NCBI GenBank assembly: GCA_022451835.1 | Contig: JAKUNX010000005.1 | Location: 1 to 12,245, forward strand | Length of the DNA: 12,245 bases | Source: Candidatus Poseidoniaceae archaeon | GTDB lineage: Archaea; Thermoplasmatota; Poseidoniia; Poseidoniales; Poseidoniaceae | Direction of reading: 5' to 3' | Shown here: piece after piece, positions 6,227 to 12,245 of the stretch | Layout: each line of letters begins with the position of its first letter | Position numbering within the stretch: the first letter of the stretch is position 1 | Program-made: the position numbers and the translations under genes | Notes under the pieces: generated by a model | Told to the model about the DNA's origin: nothing | Seen by the model: only the letters and a program-made list of their open reading frames with translations | Database searches by the model: none

Positions 6227-7318
6227 ATGGGCCGTCAGTCAAGAAAGTACAATCCACGTACTCGTACTAAACGCCCCATAGGATTGCAAGTAAATACCGA
6301 ACAATCTCCTAGTAAACCTCACCCAATGCCTTCAAAATTAGATGATAGGTGGTTTTTACCTAATCCGTTAGGAGCTAGATTAAATCAAAAAAGCGGTTTA
6401 GGGTTAAATGTTGAAAATGGTATTTCACTTGAGGCAATCGAGGTTTTATTTTGTCATTGGAATAGACATGTTCCATTAGAATCAAATTGGGTCAGCAATA
6501 TTTTAGATGGCGATAAGGATTTCATTGCAAAATCAGTTATTTTTGATGTATCTAGATCAGGAGGAGAAATAGTAATACCTGTTGGGAATATATCAGATTT
6601 CACTTATTCAAATCAAACATTTGCACTAAAGTGGTCAAGAAATAAGTCTCATTTCAATAGTAAACCAATATCACAGATACGTTGGTTTTGGGCATCGGAA
6701 AATGTTGATTGGAATGAACTCAAAGACTGGGTTAATGAAGTCCTTTCTAGTGAATGTATACCTGAAGTGTTTGTTATTGATGATGAAATGGACATTACCA
6801 TGTATCGGCTAGGTTATGAAAATTTGCATGGAAATCAAGAGGTCTGGGAAGACTTGTCCGACGCACAAAAAAATATAATCGAATCAATGCTTTCAAAAAA
6901 GAAAATCACCAAATCAGGATGTTTTGTTGATGACTTGAATAATTGGCCTTTGCCTTCAATCGGTGTTGAACATTTATCAGGAATTAACCTACGTAATGAA
7001 GAAATTGAGTGGTTGCAATCAAAGTATAAAGCAAAAGAAATTAACAATTCATTGTACTCACATTTAGTTGATTCGGGTTGCATATTACGCCCAGGATTCA
7101 AGTATGGTTGCAAGTGGAGGGTTTATGATGACGAAGTCGGAAAATCACATGCTCCATGGTTACTACAGCCACTTGACGAAGCACCAAATTGTTGGGAGCA
7201 AGTATGTTTAGCAGTTCGATTGGCTGAAGGTGTTCACAAAAAATGGGTATGTGGATTGAATGAAGATAAGCATTGGAAATTCCTTAACATTTCTAGATGG
7301 TTACCAGGCCGTGTTTAA
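6227..7318 (+). CDS. endA: tRNA-splicing endonuclease, fused two-repeat type
   Basis: Cuts introns from precursor tRNA and rRNA at the bulge-helix-bulge, leaving 2',3'-cyclic phosphate ends for RtcB ligation. The catalytic domain is C-terminal: YSHLVDSGCILRPGFKYGCKWRVY, then SHAPWLLQPL, then VCLAVRLAEGVHKKWVCGL. The catalytic triad is Y300, H308 and K339; the His-to-Lys distance of 31 equals that of the Methanocaldococcus enzyme. Just before it, EEIEWLQSKYKAKEINNSLYSHL is the usual lead-in. The 363-residue length and the N-terminal half (about 60-200), which lacks the triad, fit a fused enzyme in which the first repeat is structural. Residues 1-40 are basic and proline-rich, probably flexible. 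The ATG at 6227 has no Shine-Dalgarno site but lies about 26 bp after a TATA-like box, suggesting a leaderless transcript. Its stop overlaps that of the convergent protease gene. Confidence 0.9.
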   Translation: MGRQSRKYNPRTRTKRPIGLQVNTEQSPSKPHPMPSKLDDRWFLPNPLGARLNQKSGLGLNVENGISLEAIEVLFCHWNRHVPLESNWVSNILDGDKDFIAKSVIFDVSRSGGEIVIPVGNISDFTYSNQTFALKWSRNKSHFNSKPISQIRWFWASENVDWNELKDWVNEVLSSECIPEVFVIDDEMDITMYRLGYENLHGNQEVWEDLSDAQKNIIESMLSKKKITKSGCFVDDLNNWPLPSIGVEHLSGINLRNEEIEWLQSKYKAKEINNSLYSHLVDSGCILRPGFKYGCKWRVYDDEVGKSHAPWLLQPLDEAPNCWEQVCLAVRLAEGVHKKWVCGLNEDKHWKFLNISRWLPGRV

Positions 7319-9411
7319 TCATCAATTGGTCTACCCCATGCATCTACTGGAGTTTGTTCAAATGATGTCTCAGTTACCGAATATTGCTTTGGTAATTCTT
7401 CAATTTCATCTTTAGCCGAATCTTTCATAGTCAAAAAGATCCATAGTGCCGCAAAAATACATGCTAGACCAACCATTTGAGAAGGACTAATGTAATCATT
7501 TATCGATTTAGTTACAGAGCTTTCAGCAGTTAGTACAACATCAATATCCCATTGATTGCCATTACTATCAGTAATTTCAATCACTCCATTAACAATCATG
7601 TTATTTGTTAGCAATTCTTTAGGGTCAATATCAATGATAAGATAATCATTTTCACCAGTTAGTCTCAATATTTGTTGACTATCGGCAATTCGTGATAATG
7701 GTCCATCAATTTTGTATTCAAAGTTATGACTTCCACTACCTGTGGTATCTATTGGGATAGAAACTTCACTATTGCTATTTACTGGTATAGTTTCACTAAA
7801 ACTGCTATTTTTAGGCAATATAGAGAGCGATAAAACTTCAATATCTAAGTCTACTATTTCAGTTCCACATTCTAACGTCCCAACAAGTCGAGTCTTTGAG
7901 TTATGTTGTGCAGCTGAATTAAATCTAATCTCTAAGTTTGTTGTTTCACCTGCAATAAGTTGGTTTGCAGAAACCGAAACTAATCTCCCATCAGTTGATG
8001 TTAATTGATTATCTAAAGCACAAGTTACAGAAGATTTAGCACTAAATGAGATAGGTTGATTTAGTAAAGATGTTATTGAATAGTTAGGTAAATCAACACT
8101 AAATTCAGCAACACATGAATCTGATTTGAATAAAATTTCCACTTGATTTTGTATTATTACTTCGGCATACCAATCAACTAGAACCCCATCATGATTACGT
8201 ATTTCGATTCCTTCACTGCCAAATTTGGTTCCATTCATGAAAATATCACTAGCCTGTCCTTCATTAGAACCACTTAACAATTCATCATTTCCATCAGCCT
8301 CAATTATCTTTAGATATGGTCTCTTATTATTTACATTCAATTCATTATCATCATAACCACTTACTGTAGTATCTTGATAAGAAACCAGTACTCCATTACC
8401 AGGTAATTCATCATCATATGAATTACCTTCTCGATACTCAATCCAAACATACTCTCCTTCACTTATTGGAATTTTATAGTCCAATTTATTTTGATCAAAT
8501 GAAGAAAATATAATGCTATTGGCTGTGCAATAATCATCCTCTTGTACCCAATTAAATACCACATTTTCATAGTTGTCAAGTCCTATGGTTTCTAATGTGG
8601 AAGACATTGGTAGTGCAGGAGTTTTACCATCATCATTCCAATTGCCACTAGCCATAATGTCCCAATCTCCAACTCCTTTCCATACCGATGTTTGTTGACC
8701 ATCTGAAGGATACAGATCATATGCCCCCATTTGGTGTAACATCTCATGCATAGCGGTTCCAAATCCTTCCAATCCCGAACCTAAACTGGCCATAGCATAG
8801 TGCCCAATAGACAAACCTTCGCCGAGTTCAATATAATCTTCAAAAGTAGTGAAATGCGACCATATTCTATTCGAATTGCCACCAGTTTCTTGTCCGATTG
8901 TCGTGTGTAAAATTAATAATCGATCTACTATTCCATCATTATTTAGATCATATTTATCCCAACTAAAACTTTCCTTATTGGCAAGTACTACTTCTTCAGC
9001 TAGTTGCATCGGTAAATGAGTACCATCACTTGAAGAGTCTCTTTCCACACCATAATCAGACCCATAGTCTGCTAAATTCCCGCTCGCTGTTGTCATTACT
9101 GTATGAATATCGATATTCACTGTAACGCTACCTCGCGAAAGTTCCAAAAAATATTCTTTAGCATTAGGAATAAGCATGGATTCTGCTTCAGATATCGCAG
9201 TGTTTGAATTAGTATTTCTGCCATTAAAATCAACTATTAATACTGGCCAATACTCGTCATTTTGAATAGGCAATGTATCAATTTCATCAGATTGAACGAC
9301 TATTGAATTACTCTTCAACCAATCTTCAATAACTGATTCATTGGTAAAGGAAAATGTTGCTGCAGATAGCAGCAAAAAGATTAGTGGAAATCCTAACCAT
9401 TTGCCCTTCAT
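7315..9411 (-). CDS. Secreted, membrane-anchored M6-family (immune inhibitor A-like) metalloprotease
   Basis: Zinc endopeptidase on the outer cell face. MKGKWLGFPLIFLLLSAATF is a Sec signal peptide with no twin arginine. WPVLIVDFNGR (55-65) starts the peptidase domain. YDLNNDGIVDRLLILHT (154-170) has an EF-hand-like D-x-N-x-D-G calcium loop. MHEMLHQMGAYDLYP holds HExxHxxGxxD (H222, E223, H226, D232), followed by GVGDWDIMASGNWNDDG, the M6 Met-turn region. About 440-640 is beta-rich, probably Ig-like domains. One membrane helix (about 645-662) is followed by a 36-residue acidic cytosolic tail ending PVDAWGRPIDD, so the enzyme is tethered by its C-terminus. The ATG at 9411 has no Shine-Dalgarno site. 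It is 36 bp after tatC on the same strand. Family sure; substrate unknown, perhaps particulate protein as food. Confidence 0.93.
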   Translation of the reverse strand: MKGKWLGFPLIFLLLSAATFSFTNESVIEDWLKSNSIVVQSDEIDTLPIQNDEYWPVLIVDFNGRNTNSNTAISEAESMLIPNAKEYFLELSRGSVTVNIDIHTVMTTASGNLADYGSDYGVERDSSSDGTHLPMQLAEEVVLANKESFSWDKYDLNNDGIVDRLLILHTTIGQETGGNSNRIWSHFTTFEDYIELGEGLSIGHYAMASLGSGLEGFGTAMHEMLHQMGAYDLYPSDGQQTSVWKGVGDWDIMASGNWNDDGKTPALPMSSTLETIGLDNYENVVFNWVQEDDYCTANSIIFSSFDQNKLDYKIPISEGEYVWIEYREGNSYDDELPGNGVLVSYQDTTVSGYDDNELNVNNKRPYLKIIEADGNDELLSGSNEGQASDIFMNGTKFGSEGIEIRNHDGVLVDWYAEVIIQNQVEILFKSDSCVAEFSVDLPNYSITSLLNQPISFSAKSSVTCALDNQLTSTDGRLVSVSANQLIAGETTNLEIRFNSAAQHNSKTRLVGTLECGTEIVDLDIEVLSLSILPKNSSFSETIPVNSNSEVSIPIDTTGSGSHNFEYKIDGPLSRIADSQQILRLTGENDYLIIDIDPKELLTNNMIVNGVIEITDSNGNQWDIDVVLTAESSVTKSINDYISPSQMVGLACIFAALWIFLTMKDSAKDEIEELPKQYSVTETSFEQTPVDAWGRPIDD

Positions 9412-9447
9412 AGGTTTAGCAAGACCACTTTATGTATCAAATGTTGG

Positions 9448-10455
9448 TTATTCTGCTAATTCTTGATGCCGATTCAAAGTGATGTTTACATGTGGAGCGG
9501 TATTTTGTAAACTATGCCAAATTTCTTCATTCGTACAGCAATGTATAACTAAATTATTTGGTTTATTGGTAATTATCAATTTAAGCAATTCATCTTGCTG
9601 GTTTTTATCATGACAGATGTTTTTCATTACTAGATAATTATTAAATTCTGAATTCAAACCTTCTTCACAATTACAAGAGATATTCAATGTTTTAATTATA
9701 TCACCTTGTGAGGAGAATTTTTCCTCAATCTTGAAATTATATCTAGGTGGTTTTGTAGTCCATGGTCGGGAAAAGAATTCGATCATTGCCAAGGTAATTA
9801 TTGTAATCAAAACCCCATTACTCGTTCTCTCATAGTAAGACAACAAGGATACTAATGCTATGAATCCATAAACTCTAATCCTCCACCAATTGGCGTTACT
9901 TGAATCGAGATTACCAGTTAATCCTGAAGAGATCATTATCGAGCTAGATATTATCACAAGAACTTGAATCCACAATATCATAGTTGCAAAATAAATTAAT
10001 GATATGGCATCATATTTTGTCACAAAACCATATTCAGTGTGAACATTATGGCCTAATTGATAAAATAATGGGAGAAGTTCAATTACTGTGATATAGCTAA
10101 CTATTAAGAATAAAACTGGTGAAATCATCAATGTAAGTTTGACCATTTTTCTCTCACTATTAGTCAATCCGGGTTTCGAAAAAGTCCAAAATTGGAAATT
10201 AACTAGGGGTATTATAGTGATAAATCCAAGAAAACCAGAAATTATCCATCGTAATTCTGACCATTTTTCAGGTTGGTATAAGTTTAGGCAATCTGTTGAA
10301 CAGGGATTAAAAATACTGACAAAGTATTCCAATACTATGTCTATGTTTAACAGCCATGGTATAGATGATATAATCCAAATGAATAGTAGAATCCCAAATC
10401 TTGCAAACAATTCATTGGCGTGAGTTGCTAAACGAGTATTTGAGTCACTACTCAA
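9448..10455 (-). CDS. tatC: TatC-family twin-arginine translocase subunit with a C-terminal cysteine-containing extension
   Basis: TatC recognises twin-arginine signal peptides of folded proteins. About six membrane helices are visible (near 20-40, 70-91, 106-131, 149-176, 194-208, 214-229). Family landmarks: THANELFARF at 11-20 (E15 matches E15 of E. coli TatC); NFQFWTFSKPGLTNSERK at 86-103 (matching YQVWAFIAP..ERR, with E101); then LLPLFYQLG; and IEFFSRPW ending helix 6. The TM4-region Glu of FExP is not apparent (LWIQVLVI), so function may differ. The first outer loop has C52 and C56. After helix 6 comes an unusual tail of about 100 residues (235-335) with CNC, C281 and CC. Start is TTG at 10455; no ATG or GTG precedes the first helix. 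The upstream stop lies 21 nt away. No TatA in the window. Confidence 0.8.
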   Translation of the reverse strand: MSSDSNTRLATHANELFARFGILLFIWIISSIPWLLNIDIVLEYFVSIFNPCSTDCLNLYQPEKWSELRWIISGFLGFITIIPLVNFQFWTFSKPGLTNSERKMVKLTLMISPVLFLIVSYITVIELLPLFYQLGHNVHTEYGFVTKYDAISLIYFATMILWIQVLVIISSSIMISSGLTGNLDSSNANWWRIRVYGFIALVSLLSYYERTSNGVLITIITLAMIEFFSRPWTTKPPRYNFKIEEKFSSQGDIIKTLNISCNCEEGLNSEFNNYLVMKNICHDKNQQDELLKLIITNKPNNLVIHCCTNEEIWHSLQNTAPHVNITLNRHQELAE

Positions 10456-10476
10456 ATGGAGGCTCAGGTTAACACC

Positions 10477-11427
10477 TCACACTAAATCGGTATATTGCTT
10501 AGGAGCTCTTGCTTGGACAATAGTGCGATATACGCCAAATATTGCCCATAGCATTGTCATTCCAGTAAGAAGTATAATTCCCCATGATTGAGAAGAGTCT
10601 AGTGACCAAGCAAACAATAAGATTGTAGCAACCGATAAAACGCCTCTTCTGAAACCTTGCGGTATTGCAAGACTCATATCCAAATGAGGAGGTCCTCCAC
10701 CAAATCTCCTCTCGTAAAACTCTCCTTGAACAACTGCACCAATTATTATGATTGACAGAGTAGTCCAATAGAATAGGTTTCCATTGTTAAAGAAATCTTC
10801 TGCAATTCCTTCTTGTCTTTCTGCTTCGACAGCAGCAGGATCTTCTTCAGCAACAAATAATGAATCATAATCACCTACACTAATAGTTCTTAGTTGTAAG
10901 TTGTCAGAATCATCTTCAAAAGTTGTATCAGGAGCGCTAATTGAGAATGACAAAATATTCCACAAATCTCCTCCATCAAATTGTCCGTTGCCATTTACTG
11001 CATTCCCAACAAGTTGGAAAGAAACACTACCAATATCTGAATCAGGAGCTGTCCAAGATACTATCCAGTTATTACCAGGCTCAGATTGTGAAAGTGCCCC
11101 AGGTTCATCAGGTACAGTTTGAGAACCTTCTCCAGGAGTTAGTGTGCCAGAATTATAGTCCCACAATAGGTAGCCACCATTCTCATTAGATGCATGTTGC
11201 AATGAGATGGTGAAATCATATGTTTCTCCTATTGAGTATGATCTAGGCACTCCTGAAATAGAGACGACAACTTCGGTAGAAGGTGCACCATCACCATGAC
11301 ATGTACAACCAGTATCAATAACCAAATCTGAACCATTTTGCCATGGCGGTCCGTTAGGATTTGCAATGACTGGAGCCACTAACAATAAACCCAAAATCAC
11401 GATAATAAGCCTAGGCTTCATAGTCAT
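10477..11427 (-). CDS. Membrane-anchored surface protein with Reeler/choice-of-anchor-V-like domain and CxCH motif
   Basis: Exported protein of 316 residues from the chosen start. MTMKPRLIIVILGLLLVAPVIA is a signal peptide with likely cleavage after Ala22. GCTCHGDGAP (C41, C43, H44) opens the domain. A beta-rich unit of about 50-165 follows, with SYSIGETYDFTISL, GGYLLWD, WIVSWTAPDSDIGSVSFQLVGNAVNGNGQFDGGDLWN; this order resembles the Reeler/choice-of-anchor-V domain of bacterial and archaeal surface proteins. Related proteins often have CxxCH at the start; here only one residue lies between the cysteines. An acidic linker (about 165-215) leads to three membrane helices (about 218-235, 262-277, 280-302) and a short basic tail. 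AGGGGAG 6 nt upstream fixes ATG 11427; an upstream ATG at 11472 lacks such a site and would spoil the signal peptide. It lies 21 bp before tatC and after pntB. Role not known. Confidence 0.78.
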   Translation of the reverse strand: MTMKPRLIIVILGLLLVAPVIANPNGPPWQNGSDLVIDTGCTCHGDGAPSTEVVVSISGVPRSYSIGETYDFTISLQHASNENGGYLLWDYNSGTLTPGEGSQTVPDEPGALSQSEPGNNWIVSWTAPDSDIGSVSFQLVGNAVNGNGQFDGGDLWNILSFSISAPDTTFEDDSDNLQLRTISVGDYDSLFVAEEDPAAVEAERQEGIAEDFFNNGNLFYWTTLSIIIIGAVVQGEFYERRFGGGPPHLDMSLAIPQGFRRGVLSVATILLFAWSLDSSQSWGIILLTGMTMLWAIFGVYRTIVQARAPKQYTDLV

Positions 11428-11433
11428 AACAGT

Positions 11434-11440
11434 CTCCCCT
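11434..11440 (-). promoter_or_regulatory. Shine-Dalgarno site deciding the start of the Reeler-like gene
   Basis: AGGGGAG on the minus strand, 6 nt before the ATG at 11427. It selects this start over the in-frame ATG at 11472 and gives a clean signal peptide. Confidence 0.7.
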
Positions 11441-11476
11441 AGTTTTTCGAAAAATTGCATACCTTTGAACATTACC

Positions 11477-11484
11477 TAATAATA
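11477..11484 (-). promoter_or_regulatory. Possible TATA-like box between pntB and the Reeler-like gene
   Basis: TATTATTA on the minus strand in the 73-bp gap. With usual archaeal spacing a transcript would start near 11454, leaving a ~27-nt leader with the AGGGGAG site. Just upstream, a T-rich stretch (TTACATCTTTTCTT, about 11485-11498) could end the pntB transcript. Both are weak, pattern-only calls. Confidence 0.3.
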
Positions 11485-11500
11485 CTAAGAAAAGATGTAA

Positions 11501-12245
11501 TCATGATTCTTTAATGGCGTTATTCAATTCAGTCATCATCTTCTTTCCATCACCAAACATCATCATAGTTTTGTCCATGTAGAAAAGGTCGTTATCCACA
11601 CCAGCATAACCAACCGATAGAGAACGCTTGATTATGACTACCGTTCTTGCTTGATCAGCATCAATAATTGGCATTCCAGCTAGTGGCCCTTCGCCGGTTC
11701 TTGCTGCTGGGTTAGTTGTATCATTAGCACCAATAACTAGAGCAACATCACAATCTGGGAATTCAGAATTGATTTCATCCATTTCGATAAGTTGTTCATA
11801 TGGTACATTTGCTTCAGCTAAAAGAACATTCATGTGACCTGGCATTCTACCAGCAACTGGGTGAATTGCATATGATACTTCAGTATCATATTTTTCAGAA
11901 ATTAAATCAGCAAATTCCTTTACTTGGTGTTGACATTGAGAAACAGCCATACCATATCCAGGAACTATAATCACTTTTTGTGCACCATCCAACATCATAG
12001 CAACCTCATCCGCATCAGAACCTATCTTGGTTCTTGTTAGAGATGCTTTCTCCCCACTACCACCGAATGATTTGAACAATACATCAGGTAATGTTCTATT
12101 CATGGCTTTACACATTATGAATGTAAGAATAAGTCCAGATGCACCAACTAGCGAACCAGCGACGATGAGCACGGAATTCCCAATAATAAAACCAGTAAAG
12201 GCAGCAGCAATTCCTGACAAGGAATTCAATAGAGATACTACAACA
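11501..12245 (-). CDS. pntB: NAD(P) transhydrogenase subunit beta, C-terminal part (cut by window edge)
   Basis: PntB carries part of the membrane proton channel and the NADP(H)-binding domain III of proton-translocating transhydrogenase, which makes NADPH from NADH using the proton gradient. The frame is open to position 12245, so the N-terminus lies outside; about 248 codons are present. VVSLLNSLSGIAAAFTGFIIGNSVLIVAGSLVGASGLILTFIMCKAMNR matches the last membrane helices, as in E. coli VVSMLNSYSGWAAAAAGF...IMCKAMNR. Domain III has VPGYGMAVSQCQHQV (the GxGxxxA nucleotide loop), HPVAGRMPGHMNVLLAEANVPY, LVIGANDTTNPAA and VIIKRSLSVGYAGVDNDLFY, all standard motifs. Nothing is missing in the visible part. 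PntA would be expected upstream, outside the window. Downstream on the same strand, after 73 bp, is the Reeler-like protein gene. Confidence 0.95.
   Translation of the reverse strand, partial: VVVSLLNSLSGIAAAFTGFIIGNSVLIVAGSLVGASGLILTFIMCKAMNRTLPDVLFKSFGGSGEKASLTRTKIGSDADEVAMMLDGAQKVIIVPGYGMAVSQCQHQVKEFADLISEKYDTEVSYAIHPVAGRMPGHMNVLLAEANVPYEQLIEMDEINSEFPDCDVALVIGANDTTNPAARTGEGPLAGMPIIDADQARTVVIIKRSLSVGYAGVDNDLFYMDKTMMMFGDGKKMMTELNNAIKES

Noticed and set aside
9412..9447. TACATAAA (9429-9436, minus strand) as a promoter of the M6 protease gene
   Set aside because: Its centre is only ~21 bp from the ATG, too close for a leaderless start, and the gene is probably read from tatC.
10139..11189. 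Plus-strand frames opposite tatC and the Reeler-like gene, and the second minus-strand frame at 10499-10768
   Set aside because: They are other-frame readings of well-supported genes with membrane helices; none has its own ribosome site or recognisable motif.
11428..11472. ATG at 11472 as start of the Reeler-like protein
   Set aside because: It would put 15 charged and polar residues before the signal peptide and lacks a ribosome site; ATG 11427 has AGGGGAG 6 nt upstream.
1..12245. CRISPR array, tRNA, rRNA, insertion sequence or prophage
   Set aside because: No regularly spaced repeats, no cloverleaf-like intergenic sequence, no integrase or transposase; intergenic gaps are all under 100 bp except at the SRP RNA.

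Overview
The window most likely comes from a low-GC archaeon of the Thermoplasmatota, probably a marine Poseidoniia (Marine Group II/III) relative. Archaeal markers are a ~300-nt SRP RNA of the archaeal type, a fused two-repeat tRNA-splicing endonuclease, archease, and an archaeal-type CcmE with CxxxY. They sit beside genes more typical of bacteria: class 2 dihydroorotate dehydrogenase, the PntB transhydrogenase subunit, TatC and a type IA topoisomerase of the TopB kind. That mixture, plus secreted M6 peptidase and Reeler-like proteins, fits an aerobic, protein-degrading surface-ocean archaeon. The assignment is inferred from gene content only. No mobile element, CRISPR array, tRNA or rRNA was seen.

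Left part (1-3571). On the minus strand are the N-terminal 384 codons of topB, cut by the window edge, and an unrecognised 143-residue gene. The two are separated by a short gap holding a perfect 20-bp palindrome. Diverging to the right are pyrD (class 2, quinone-linked) and, with no gap at all, ccmE (haem chaperone of cytochrome c maturation). They are followed by the SRP RNA gene, which stands out as a GC-rich island.

Middle part (3584-7318). A tight minus-strand cluster reads winged-helix/TerB-like protein, HldE/RfaE-like PfkB kinase, archease. It diverges from endA on the plus strand. The 50-bp divergent region has one TATA-like box readable in both directions, flanked by two small dyads. 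EndA removes tRNA introns and archease activates the RtcB ligase that joins the exons, so the two arms of this locus carry two parts of one RNA-processing pathway.

Right part (7315-12245). All genes are on the minus strand. In order of transcription they are: the C-terminal part of pntB (cut by the window edge), a signal-peptide protein with a Reeler/choice-of-anchor-V-like domain and three membrane helices, a TatC-family protein with an unexplained cysteine-rich cytosolic tail, and a large membrane-anchored M6 metalloprotease whose stop codon overlaps that of endA. These four products are all linked to the membrane or cell surface.

The points most worth following are the divergent endA/archease regulatory region with its HTH-TerB neighbour, the kinase with a changed GAGD motif, the TatC tail, and the CxCH and CxxxY cysteine motifs bearing on cytochrome c biology. 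There is no stretch over 300 bases without a gene except the SRP RNA locus between ccmE and archease.
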